From the NCBI RefSeq assembly GCF_003627815.1, contig NZ_CP032698.1, forward strand, positions 7,316,001 through 7,380,000: a DNA stretch of 64,000 nucleotides, read 5' to 3'. The DNA is from Streptomyces hundungensis. Its GTDB lineage: Bacteria > Actinomycetota > Actinomycetes > Streptomycetales > Streptomycetaceae. The notes under the pieces are model-generated. The model had not been told where the DNA came from, did not search any database, and worked only from the letters and a program-made list of their open reading frames with translations. Position 1 is the stretch's first letter. Each line of letters starts with the position of its first letter. Positions 34,382-42,586 of this stretch are shown piece by piece. The position numbers were made by a program, and so were the translations under genes.

Positions 34382-35578
34382 TCAGCGCTGCTCGGGGGCG
34401 GCCTCGGGCCGGGCGTAGGTGCGCCCCTTCCAGGCCGCTCCCCGGCCGCGGTAGTGCTGCACCGCGGAGTCCACCGTCATCAGCAGGTACAGCAGCGCCG
34501 TGAACGGCAGCGTCGGGGCGAGCGCGAGCGGCTGGCGGTAGTAGCGGAGCATCGGCAGATACGTCACGGTCATCACCAGCCAGGCGAGCGCGCCCGCCCA
34601 CGCGGCCCGCGCGTCGCCGCCCGAAAGACCGGCGAGGAACGTGACCGGGGGAGCCAGATAGACGAGGGCGAGGCCCGCGACCGTACCGAGCAACACCAGG
34701 GGATTGTGCCGCAGTTGGGCGTACGCACTGCGCGAGACCATCCGCCACAGGTCCCCGAGCCCCGGATAGGGACGCACGCTGTCGACCCGGTCCGCGAGGC
34801 CCAGCCAGACCCGCCCTCCGGAGCGGCGCACCGCACGCGCCACGGACACGTCGTCGATCACCGCCTGGCGCACCGCGTCCGGAATCCCGGCCCGCCGAGC
34901 CGCCTCCGTACGCAGCAGCACACAGCCGCCCGCCGCTGCCGTGGCACGCGGCCTGCGCGCGTTGATCCAGCGGAACGGGTACAGCTGGGCGAAGAAGTAG
35001 ACGAACGCGGGGACGATCAACCGCTCCCAGCCGCTCGCCACCCGCAACCGGGCCATCTGCGACACCAGATCGAAGCCGCCGCCGCGCGCTGACGCGACCA
35101 GCTCGCGCAGACTGTCCGGCCGGTGCGCGATGTCGGCGTCGGTGAGCAGCAGATACTCCGGGTCACGCGCCCGCGCGAGCGCCATGCCCTGGCGCAGCGC
35201 CCACAACTTGCCGGTCCAGCCCGCCTCCGGCTCACCCGGCGCGACGACGGTCAGCGGCAGACCCCCGTGCTCCTCTGCGAGCCGCCTAGCCAGTTCACCG
35301 GTGCCGTCCGCACTCGAGTCGTCCACCAGAAAAATCTCGGCACGGCCCGGATAGTCCTGGGCGAGCAGCGAGGGAAGACTCAGCGGCAGCACGGCCGCCT
35401 CGTCGCGCGCCGGCACCACCACCGCGACATCCGGCCACTCCGCGAGCTCCGCACGCGGCGGCAGCCGCTGGTCGGTACGCCAGAAGAAGCCCTGCCCGAG
35501 CAGCAGCCAGAGCCAGACGACCAAGGACACCACGGCGATCCACACAAGGGCGCTCACCCGCCGCAGTCTGCCGCACAA
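34382..35578 (-). CDS. Membrane glycosyltransferase family 2 (HpnB-like)
   Basis: This is a 398-residue protein. An N-terminal membrane helix (about 9-29, LVWIAVVSLVVWLWLLLGQG) is followed by a GT-A catalytic domain (VAVVVPARDEAAVLPLSLPS, FLVDDSSADGTGELARR, LLLTDADIAHRPDSL with its DxD metal site) and three or four C-terminal helices. The layout resembles the hopanoid-associated HpnB glycosyltransferase. Squalene or hopene genes are not in the window, so the acceptor is uncertain. The start is given as GTG at 35578; GTG at 35557 is an alternative. It is divergent from the racemase-like gene with only about 60 bases between them. Confidence 0.85.
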   Translation of the reverse strand: MCGRLRRVSALVWIAVVSLVVWLWLLLGQGFFWRTDQRLPPRAELAEWPDVAVVVPARDEAAVLPLSLPSLLAQDYPGRAEIFLVDDSSADGTGELARRLAEEHGGLPLTVVAPGEPEAGWTGKLWALRQGMALARARDPEYLLLTDADIAHRPDSLRELVASARGGGFDLVSQMARLRVASGWERLIVPAFVYFFAQLYPFRWINARRPRATAAAGGCVLLRTEAARRAGIPDAVRQAVIDDVSVARAVRRSGGRVWLGLADRVDSVRPYPGLGDLWRMVSRSAYAQLRHNPLVLLGTVAGLALVYLAPPVTFLAGLSGGDARAAWAGALAWLVMTVTYLPMLRYYRQPLALAPTLPFTALLYLLMTVDSAVQHYRGRGAAWKGRTYARPEAAPEQR

Positions 35579-35638
35579 CCCGGGCCGCGCACGGGACCTT
35601 CGGCCGGTTGCGCCGAGGCCGTCGACTATGGTGACCGG

Positions 35639-36421
35639 GTGAAGATCGCGCTCATGGACTCCGGAATCGGCCTGCTCGCCGCGGCCGCGGCGGTACGCCG
35701 GCTACGGCCCGACGCCGACCTCGTGATCTCGTCCGACCCGGACGGCATGCCCTGGGGCCCGCGCACGTCCGAGGGCATCACCGAGCGCGCCCTCGCCGTG
35801 GCCCGGGCGGCCGCCGCCCTGGAGCCGGACGCCCTGATCATCGCCTGCAACACCGCGTCCGTGCACGCGCTGCCCGCGATCCGGGCCGCCCTGGAACCCG
35901 CGATCCCGGTGATCGGCACCGTGCCCGCGATCAAGCCGGCCGCCGCCGCCCGGGAGCCCTTCGCCATCTGGGCGACCCCGGCCACCACCGGCAGCCCGTA
36001 CCAGCGCGGGCTTATCCGTGAGTTCGCCGACGGCGTCCCCGTCACCGAGGTGCCCTGCCCCGGCCTCGCCGAGGCCGTGGAGCACGCCGACGACGCCGCG
36101 ATCGACCGGGCCGTCGCCGCGGCCGCCGCCCTCACCCCGCCGGAGGTAAGGACCGTCGTCCTGGGCTGCACCCATTACGAGCTGGTCGCCGAACGCATCC
36201 GTACGGCCCTGCGCCCCCAGGGCGGCCCCCTCACCTTCTTCGGCAGCGCCGAACCGGTGGCGGCCCAGGGCCTGCGCCGCGCCAACATCCTCCCCGCACC
36301 GGACGCGGCCCAGGTCGGAGGCCTGACCGTGCTGCTGAGCGGCCGTGTCGGCACGCTCCCCGACGTCGCCCTCGCCTACCCCGAAGGGCGCCTGCTCCAG
36401 GCCGTCAGTCCCGCTCACTGA
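35639..36421 (+). CDS. Aspartate/glutamate racemase-family protein
   Basis: This 260-residue MurI-like protein carries both catalytic cysteines, in LIIACNTASVHA (Cys70) and VVLGCTHYEL (about Cys178). The opening KIALMDSGIGLLAAAAAVRR is close to, but not identical with, the glutamate racemase FDSGVGGL motif. It may be a divergent paralogue rather than the essential glutamate racemase for peptidoglycan. The GTG at 35639 is preceded by TATGGT with a 6-base gap and no ribosome site, suggesting a leaderless mRNA. The next gene starts 46 bases downstream. Confidence 0.87.
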   Translation: MKIALMDSGIGLLAAAAAVRRLRPDADLVISSDPDGMPWGPRTSEGITERALAVARAAAALEPDALIIACNTASVHALPAIRAALEPAIPVIGTVPAIKPAAAAREPFAIWATPATTGSPYQRGLIREFADGVPVTEVPCPGLAEAVEHADDAAIDRAVAAAAALTPPEVRTVVLGCTHYELVAERIRTALRPQGGPLTFFGSAEPVAAQGLRRANILPAPDAAQVGGLTVLLSGRVGTLPDVALAYPEGRLLQAVSPAH

Positions 36422-36467
36422 GAGCTGAGCGGTGCCTCCGGAGCGGAACCTGAGTACCCTGCTAAGC

Positions 36468-37055
36468 ATGAGGGAACCGTCCCGGGAGTACCCCGCGTCC
36501 CCCGAGCACCGCACCGGATCCGGCGCCACCGCGCAGCCCCCAGAAGTCTGGATCGGCCGGGCGACCAACCGCGTCCAGTGGCTGCTCGCGGTCGGCGGCG
36601 CGGCCTGCATCGCGCTCGGCGTGGAGCTGGCCGTCGACTCGACCTGGACGTCGGGCATCCTGCCCCTGCTGATGTCCGTCGTGGGCTGCCTGGCGGCCGG
36701 GCTCCTCGTCCTCTTCGGGACCCTGGCCTTCGTCCATGTGGCGGTCAAGGTCGACGGCGACTGCCTCGAAGTGCGCTGCGGCCACATCGGACTCCCGCGC
36801 CGCACCATCCCCCTCGAACTCGTCGTCGGAGCCGACTTCGTGCCCAGCGTCACCCCGCGCCAGTGGGGCGGCTGGGGCTACCGCTGGCGGCCCGAGATCG
36901 GCACCGCCGTCGTCGTCCGCCGCGGCGAGGGCGTGGCGCTCAAGCTGGGCGACGGCCGTGTCTTCACCATCACCGTCGACGACGCGGAAACGGCGGTACG
37001 GGTCATCCGCGACCGTCTGCGACTGCTGGGCACGGGCAAGCCCGCCGGGGCCTGA
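36468..37055 (+). CDS. Membrane protein with two helices and PH-like C-terminal domain (DUF3093-like)
   Basis: This is a 195-residue protein with a polar N-terminus (1-33), two membrane helices (about 38-56 and 64-90) and a C-terminal beta-rich PH-like domain (FVHVAVKVDGDCLEVRCGHI, GLPRRTIPLELVVGADFVPS, TAVVVRRGEGVALKLGDGRV). This matches the DUF3093 pattern of small actinobacterial membrane proteins; no function is known. The ATG has TACCCT ending 7 bases upstream and no ribosome site. The last 13 codons and the stop are the first unit of a six-unit 47-bp tandem array. Confidence 0.8.
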   Translation: MREPSREYPASPEHRTGSGATAQPPEVWIGRATNRVQWLLAVGGAACIALGVELAVDSTWTSGILPLLMSVVGCLAAGLLVLFGTLAFVHVAVKVDGDCLEVRCGHIGLPRRTIPLELVVGADFVPSVTPRQWGGWGYRWRPEIGTAVVVRRGEGVALKLGDGRVFTITVDDAETAVRVIRDRLRLLGTGKPAGA

Positions 37056-37298
37056 GCGACTGGCTGCGACTGGTCGGCACTGGTAAGCCCCCCGGGGCCT
37101 GAGCGACCGGCTGCGACTGCTGGGCACGGGCAAGCCCGCCGGGGCCTGAGCGACTGGCTGCGACTGGTCGGCACTGGTAAGCCCGCGGAGGCTTGAGCGA
37201 CTGGCTGCGACTGCCCAGCACGGATAAGCCCGCCGAGGCCTGAGCGCCCGTCTGCCACTGCTCGGCATGGACAAGCCCGCCGAGCCCTGATCGTTCGC
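37017..37298 (+). repeat. 47-bp tandem array x 6, starting inside a gene 3' end
   Basis: Six units of exactly 47 bases start at 37017, 37064, 37111, 37158, 37205 and 37252. Unit 1 encodes the C-terminus and stop of the PH-like membrane protein, and all later copies keep the GCC(C/T)TGA or CTTGA stop. Units 1 and 3, and 2 and 4, are near-identical, so a 94-bp dimer was duplicated. Most units contain a small hairpin (GGGC-AA-GCCC type). There are no spacers, so it is not CRISPR. Confidence 0.9.
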
Positions 37299-37376
37299 CG
37301 TTGCGGCCCTTGCCGGTCGCCGGCCTCCGAAGGCGGGGCTCCCCCGGACACAGGGACCCGCCGTAGACTCCGCCGG

Positions 37377-38993
37377 GTGAGCACCACCGAAACCCCCCTC
37401 GCCGAGCCGGAGCAGCTCGGGCCGCGGGCCGCCGCCCCTACGCGGACGCGGGCACTGCTGAACCGTCTCCTGCGGCCCGCCGTGGCCGCGCTGGGTGGGG
37501 TGCTGCTGTACCTGAGCTTCCCGCCGAGGCCCCTGTGGTGGCTGGCGCTCGTCGCGTTCGCCGTCCTCGGCTGGGTCCTGAGGGGCCGGAGCTGGAAGGC
37601 GGGCCTGGGCCTCGGCTACCTCTTCGGCCTCGGCTTCCTCCTGCCCCTCCTCGTGTGGACCGGGGTGGAGGTCGGCCCCGGACCGTGGCTGGGTCTCGCC
37701 GTCATCGAAGCGCTGTTCATCGGGGCGGCCGGAGCCGGCATCGCCGTGGTCTCGCGGCTTCCGCTGTGGCCGGTGTGGTCCGCCGCCCTGTGGATCGCGG
37801 CCGAGGCGGCCCGCGCCCGGGCGCCGTTCGGCGGGTTCCCCTGGGGCAAGATCGCCTTCGGGCAGGCCGACGGGACGTTCCTGCCGCTCGCCGCGCTCGG
37901 CGGCACCCCCGTCCTCGGCTTCGCCGTGGTGCTGTGCGGTTTCGGACTGTACGCGTGCGTCCGCCAGGCGCTGCGGCTGCGCGGCGCCGACGGTGTCCGC
38001 AAGGGTGCCGCGGCCGCCGCGCTGCTCACCGTCGTCGTGCCGGTCGGAGCCTCGTTCGCGGCCCGCGGCCTGGTCAGTGACTCCGCCGAGGACGGCACGG
38101 CGACCGTCGCCGTGATCCAGGGCAATGTGCCCCGCCTCGGCCTCGACTTCAACTCCCAGCGCCGGGCCGTGCTCGACTACCACGTACGCGAAACCCTGCG
38201 CCTCGCCGACAAGGTCAGGGCGGGCCAGGAGCCCCGGCCCGACTTCGTCCTGTGGCCGGAGAACTCCTCCGACGTCGACCCCTTCGTCGATGACGACGCC
38301 CGCGCCGTCATCGACCAGGCCGCCAAGGCCATCGGCGCCCCCATCTCCATCGGCGCCGTCGTCGGCGGCTACGGAACGAAGCTCTACAACGAACAGGTCC
38401 AGTGGGACCCGAGGCTCGGCCCCGTCGCGACGTACGACAAGCGGCAGATCCAGCCGTTCGGCGAGTACATCCCCCTGCGCGGCCTGATCGCCACCTTCGC
38501 CCCCGGCTACACCTCCATGGTCCGCGAGGACTTCAACCGGGGTACGAAGCCGGGCGTGTTCACCATGGCAGGCACCAAGGTCGGCATCGCCACCTGTTAC
38601 GAGGCGGCCTTCGACTGGGCGGTGCGCGACACCGTCACCGCGGGCGCCCAGCTCATCTCGGTGCCGAGCAACAACGCCACCTTCGACCGCAGCGAGATGA
38701 CCTACCAGCAGCTCGCCATGTCCCGGGTGCGGGCGGTCGAGCACAGCAGGACCGTCACCGTTCCGGTCACCAGCGGTGTCAGCGCCGTGATCATGCCGGA
38801 CGGCAAGGTCGTGCGGAAGACGGCCCTGTTCACCCCGGCCTCGCTCGTCGCCAAGGTGCCGCTGCGCTCCTCGCGCACCCCCGCCACCGAACTGGGCACC
38901 CTGCCCGAGTGGGCGCTCGTTGCGACCGCCGCGGCGGGCCTGGCCTGGGCGGTCACCCGCGGTGTGCGCGCCCGGCGGGGCGCGGAGGCCTGA
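37377..38993 (+). CDS. lnt: Apolipoprotein N-acyltransferase
   Basis: This is a 538-residue membrane enzyme. Six or more membrane helices occupy residues 30-230, and a carbon-nitrogen hydrolase (nitrilase-like) domain occupies about 240-490. The catalytic triad is visible: Glu in LWPENSSD, Lys in TYDKRQIQPFGEY and Cys in IATCYEAAFDW. Lnt adds the third acyl chain to the N-terminal cysteine of lipoproteins on the outer face of the membrane. Streptomyces carry one or two Lnt proteins. The GTG start has TAGACT ending 7 bases upstream and no ribosome site. The adjacent tandem array separates it from the preceding gene. Confidence 0.93.
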   Translation: MSTTETPLAEPEQLGPRAAAPTRTRALLNRLLRPAVAALGGVLLYLSFPPRPLWWLALVAFAVLGWVLRGRSWKAGLGLGYLFGLGFLLPLLVWTGVEVGPGPWLGLAVIEALFIGAAGAGIAVVSRLPLWPVWSAALWIAAEAARARAPFGGFPWGKIAFGQADGTFLPLAALGGTPVLGFAVVLCGFGLYACVRQALRLRGADGVRKGAAAAALLTVVVPVGASFAARGLVSDSAEDGTATVAVIQGNVPRLGLDFNSQRRAVLDYHVRETLRLADKVRAGQEPRPDFVLWPENSSDVDPFVDDDARAVIDQAAKAIGAPISIGAVVGGYGTKLYNEQVQWDPRLGPVATYDKRQIQPFGEYIPLRGLIATFAPGYTSMVREDFNRGTKPGVFTMAGTKVGIATCYEAAFDWAVRDTVTAGAQLISVPSNNATFDRSEMTYQQLAMSRVRAVEHSRTVTVPVTSGVSAVIMPDGKVVRKTALFTPASLVAKVPLRSSRTPATELGTLPEWALVATAAAGLAWAVTRGVRARRGAEA

Positions 38994-39027
38994 CCGGCCC
39001 GTTCCGGGCGGCCATTAGGGTCGGGGC

Positions 39028-39510
39028 ATGGCAACTCCTGACTTCATTCGAGACATCCGGGCCGTCGCGGGTCATCAGCTGCTCCTGCTGCCGGGTGTGA
39101 GCGCGATCGTCTTCGACGACGCCGGCCGGGTCCTGCTCGGCCGCCGCGCGGACACCGGCCAGTGGTCGACGATCGGAGGCATCCCGGAGCCCGGGGAGGA
39201 GCCCGCGCACACCGCGGTCCGCGAGGTGTACGAGGAGACCGGGGTCCGGTGCGTCGCCGAGCGGGTGGTCCTGGTGGAGGCCGGCCACTCCACCGTGACC
39301 TATCCCAATGGTGATCAGTGCCAGTTCATGGACATCGCCTTCCGCTGCCGCGCCATAGGTGGCGAGGCGCGTGTGAACGACGACGAGTCGCTCGAAGTGG
39401 GCTGGTTCGCCCTGGACGCCCTGCCGCATCTCAGCGAGTTCTCGCTGTTCCGCATCAAGCAGGCGCAGTCGGACGGCCCCACATGGTTCCAACCCAGTAC
39501 GGGCCTCTGA
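39028..39510 (+). CDS. Nudix hydrolase
   Basis: This 160-residue single Nudix domain protein has the complete box GGIPEPGEEPAHTAV then REVYEETGV (about residues 50-72). The N-terminal part (ATPDFIRDIRAVAGHQLLLL) is typical of actinobacterial Nudix proteins that act on nucleotide sugars or dNTPs. The ATG at 39028 has TAGGGT ending exactly 6 bases upstream and no ribosome site, a textbook leaderless arrangement. The substrate is unknown. Confidence 0.93.
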   Translation: MATPDFIRDIRAVAGHQLLLLPGVSAIVFDDAGRVLLGRRADTGQWSTIGGIPEPGEEPAHTAVREVYEETGVRCVAERVVLVEAGHSTVTYPNGDQCQFMDIAFRCRAIGGEARVNDDESLEVGWFALDALPHLSEFSLFRIKQAQSDGPTWFQPSTGL

Positions 39511-39565
39511 AGTATGTGCGCCGACCACATGGGTGGTGAGGGGCAGCCTGCCTAGGGTCGGGAAC

Positions 39566-40369
39566 ATGACCGCCCCCACCGCCCCCGCGCCCCTCCCGCC
39601 CTCCGTCGCCCTGGACCTCGAAGGCCGCACCGCGCTGGTCACCGGCGCCGCGGGCGGCATCGGCCGCGCCTGCGCACTACGGCTCGCCGCCGCCGGAGCC
39701 AAGGTCAGGGCGGTGGACCGGGACGCGACAGGCCTCAAGAGGCTCACCGCCCGCGCCACCGGACTGGCCGGCACGGTCGAGCCGCTCGTCCTGGACCTGA
39801 CCGACCTCGACGCCGCGGAACAGGCCGCGGCCGGCACGGACGTCCTGGTGAACAACGCCGGACTCCAACTGGTGCGCCCCCTCGAGAAGTTCCCGCCCGA
39901 GGTGTTCCACACCGTGCTCACCGTGATGCTGGAGGCCCCGTTCCGCCTGATCAGGGGCGCGCTGCCGCACATGTACGGGCAGGGGTGGGGCCGCATCGTC
40001 AACCTGTCGTCGGTGCACGGGTTGCGGGCCTCCGCCTTCAAGTCGGCCTATGTGTCCGCCAAACATGGTCTCGAAGGCCTCTCCAAGACCGCCGCCCTCG
40101 AAGGCGCCCCGCACGGCGTCACATCGAACTGCGTCAACCCCGGATATGTGCGTACGCCCCTGGTGGAACGGCAGATCGCCGACCAGGCGGCGGCGCACGG
40201 CATCCCCGAGGACCGCGTCCTCGCCGAGATCCTGCTGAAGGACGCGGCGCTCAAGCGACTCGTCGAGCCGCACGAGGTCGCCGAAGCGGTCGCCTATCTC
40301 TGCACCCCTCAGGCGTCCTTCATCACCGGCACCTCGCTCGCCCTCGACGGCGGCTGGACGGCGCACTGA
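39566..40369 (+). CDS. 3-Hydroxybutyrate dehydrogenase (short-chain dehydrogenase)
   Basis: This 267-residue SDR enzyme has the NAD-binding motif ALVTGAAGGIGRACALRL at about 32-49, LVNNAGLQLVRPLEKF, and the catalytic Ser, Tyr and Lys in NLSSVHGLRASAFKSAYVSAK. The stretch NPGYVRTPLVERQIADQAAA is characteristic of D-3-hydroxybutyrate dehydrogenase, which makes acetoacetate. The ATG at 39566 has TAGGGT ending 7 bases upstream and no ribosome site, so a leaderless mRNA is likely. It precedes a PucR-type regulator on the same strand and a convergent MHS transporter, a set expected for 3-hydroxybutyrate uptake and use. Confidence 0.92.
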   Translation: MTAPTAPAPLPPSVALDLEGRTALVTGAAGGIGRACALRLAAAGAKVRAVDRDATGLKRLTARATGLAGTVEPLVLDLTDLDAAEQAAAGTDVLVNNAGLQLVRPLEKFPPEVFHTVLTVMLEAPFRLIRGALPHMYGQGWGRIVNLSSVHGLRASAFKSAYVSAKHGLEGLSKTAALEGAPHGVTSNCVNPGYVRTPLVERQIADQAAAHGIPEDRVLAEILLKDAALKRLVEPHEVAEAVAYLCTPQASFITGTSLALDGGWTAH

Positions 40370-40387
40370 TCCGCCCGCCCCCCGACC

Positions 40388-40511
40388 GGCTGGGCGCTGC
40401 CGCCCGGCCGCCACCTCCGGACGGCTCAGCGCTGCGGCCCGGCCGCCACCTCCGGACGGCTCAGCGCTGCCGCCCGGCCGCCATCTCCGGCCGGCTGGGC
40501 GCTGTCGCCCG
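40388..40511 (+). repeat. 35-bp tandem repeat x 3.5 after the dehydrogenase gene
   Basis: Units start at 40388, 40423, 40458 and 40493 (the last partial, about 19 bases). Each begins GGCT(GG/CA)GCGCTG and carries CCGCCCGGCCGCC-type bases. The array starts 18 bases after the stop. It is GC-rich and could fold into several hairpins. Confidence 0.85.
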
Positions 40512-40606
40512 AACCACCCGGCCCCGAACTCCCGCTTGTTCCGTACCCTTCAACAGTTGTCCACAGGCCTGGCGAGGCCGCCCGTCCGGCAGGTATCCCT
40601 GTGACC

Positions 40607-42538
40607 ATGTCCCACGATCACCCGCACCTCAGCGACCACCCGGAAGCCCCCTACCTGGCGCTCCTGGCCCGTGGCGCGCCCGCCGAGGCGTACGACCGCC
40701 CGGCGCTCCTGGCCCGGGCCGACGGCGCGGGACCCGAGGCGCTGGCAGGACTGGACGCCGCCAAACAACTCGCCCTGCGCGTACGGGCCGACCTCGAAGG
40801 GCGCAGACGCCGCGAGGCCGAACTGTCCGCCCTCTTCGAGACCGCCCACGACCTCGCGGGCCTGCGCGACCTGGATGCGGTCCTGCGCGCCATCGTGCAG
40901 CGGGCCCGCTCCCTCCTGGGCACGGAGGTCGCCTACCTCAGCCTCAACGACCCGACGGCGGGCGACACGTACATGCGGGTCACCGAAGGCTCGGTGGCGG
41001 CCCGTTTCCAACAACTGCGGCTCGGCATGGGCGAAGGGCTCGGCGGGCTCGTGGCGCAGACCGCCCGGCCGTACGTCACGGCCAGCTACTTCGACGACGA
41101 GCGCTTCCAGCACACCAGCGCCATCGACTCCGGGGTGCGCGAAGAGGGGCTCGTCGCCATCCTCGGCGTGCCCCTGATGCTCGGCAGCACCGTCATCGGG
41201 GTGCTCTTCGCGGCCGACCGCCATCCGCGCGTCTTCGCCCGCGAGGAGATCGCGCTGCTCGGCTCGTTCGCGGCCCACGCCGCCGTCGCCATCGACACCG
41301 CCAACCTGCTGGCCGAAACCCGCTCCGCACTGGCCGAGTTGGAGAAGGCCAACGAGACCATCAGGGACCACAGCGCGGTCCTGGAGCGGGCCTCGGAGGT
41401 CCACGACCGGCTCACCGAACTGGTCCTGCGCGGCGGCGGCGTACGCGACGTGGCCGACGCGGTCTCCGAAGTGCTCGCCGGCACCGTCGAGTTCGCGGAC
41501 GCGGACTCCGCGCAGGCCGGCGTCCTCCAGCTCAGCGGCAGCGACGGCCACGCGCTGCGCCACGGCGAGGACTGGCTCGCCGGGGTCTCCGCCGGAGGCG
41601 AGCTCCTTGGCGCGCTGGTCCTGCACGGCCAGCCCGGCCTCGACCCCGTCGACCGGCGCACCCTGGAGCGGGCCGCGATGGTCACCTCCCTACTGCTGCT
41701 CGCCCGGCGGTCGGCGGGCGAGGCCGAACAGCGAGTCCGGGGTGAGCTGTTGGACGACCTCCTGGACGCACCGGGCCGCGACCCCCGCCTGCTCCGCGAA
41801 CGCGCGACGCGGCTGCGCGCCGATCTCGACGCCCCGCACGTGGTGCTCGCCGCCCGCCTCGACGGCCCCCACCCCGGCGGCGCCGGACCGGGCGGCGCGG
41901 CCCGCCGCACCGCGGAGCGCCGGCGCATCGGCTCCGCCGCCGTGTATCTGGCCGCGACCCGCCACGGCCTCGCCTCGGCCCGCGACGGCGGTACGGTGCT
42001 GCTCCTGCCGCTCGGCCCCGGCGACACCCCGGCCGAGATCGCCCGGCAGACGGCGAAGCAGCTGAGCACCGCCCTGCACGAACCGGTCACGGTCGGCGCC
42101 TCGGCCGTCCTCGCGGCGCCGGCCGCGACACCCACCGCGGTCGCCACGGCCTACGCGGAGGCGCGGCGCTGTCTGGAGGCGTTGCGGCTGCTGGGCCGGG
42201 CGGGGGAGGGCGCCGCCGCGCAGGACCTCGGCTTCCTAGGGCTGCTGCTCGCGGACACCCGGGACATCGCGGGGTTCGTCGACCGCACGATCGGCGCGGT
42301 CGTGGCGTACGACAGGAAACGCGGGACCGATCTGGTGCGCACCCTCGACGCGTACTTCGCCAACGGTATGAGCCCGGCGCGCACCAAGGAACAATTGCAC
42401 GTCCATGTGAACACGGTGGCCCAGCGCGTCGAGCGGATCGGCCGGCTCCTCGGTCCCGACTGGCAGTGCCCGGCGCGCGCCCTGGAAATCCAACTGGCCC
42501 TACGCCTCCATGTGGCGGCCCCAGCCATGACGCCCTGA
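40607..42538 (+). CDS. PucR-type transcriptional regulator with GAF sensor
   Basis: This is a 643-residue regulator. A short N-terminal helical part is followed by a GAF domain (about 70-225: AELSALFETAHDLAGLRDLD, LGMGEGLGGLVAQTARPYVT), a coiled coil (about 230-265), a central region with GGDEF-like folding (about 380-520) and a C-terminal PucR helix-turn-helix (about 565-640: DLVRTLDAYFANGMSPARTK, then QLHVHVNTVAQRVERIGRLL). It is encoded downstream of the 3-hydroxybutyrate dehydrogenase gene and faces the transporter gene, so it probably activates this set in response to a small ligand. ATG at 40607 or GTG at 40601 could start it. TATCCC lies 7 bases before the ATG. Confidence 0.88.
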   Translation: MSHDHPHLSDHPEAPYLALLARGAPAEAYDRPALLARADGAGPEALAGLDAAKQLALRVRADLEGRRRREAELSALFETAHDLAGLRDLDAVLRAIVQRARSLLGTEVAYLSLNDPTAGDTYMRVTEGSVAARFQQLRLGMGEGLGGLVAQTARPYVTASYFDDERFQHTSAIDSGVREEGLVAILGVPLMLGSTVIGVLFAADRHPRVFAREEIALLGSFAAHAAVAIDTANLLAETRSALAELEKANETIRDHSAVLERASEVHDRLTELVLRGGGVRDVADAVSEVLAGTVEFADADSAQAGVLQLSGSDGHALRHGEDWLAGVSAGGELLGALVLHGQPGLDPVDRRTLERAAMVTSLLLLARRSAGEAEQRVRGELLDDLLDAPGRDPRLLRERATRLRADLDAPHVVLAARLDGPHPGGAGPGGAARRTAERRRIGSAAVYLAATRHGLASARDGGTVLLLPLGPGDTPAEIARQTAKQLSTALHEPVTVGASAVLAAPAATPTAVATAYAEARRCLEALRLLGRAGEGAAAQDLGFLGLLLADTRDIAGFVDRTIGAVVAYDRKRGTDLVRTLDAYFANGMSPARTKEQLHVHVNTVAQRVERIGRLLGPDWQCPARALEIQLALRLHVAAPAMTP

Positions 42539-42586
42539 AAGGTGGGGCGCCACCACACGGCCGCCCCACCCAACTCGCCATCTGGA

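Noticed and set aside
37017..37298. CRISPR array
   Set aside because: The units are contiguous with no spacers, and no cas genes are present.
36462..38744. A 760-codon minus-strand frame across the 47-bp array and lnt
   Set aside because: It passes through the repeat in all frames without stops simply because of base composition. lnt on the plus strand has a complete catalytic triad.
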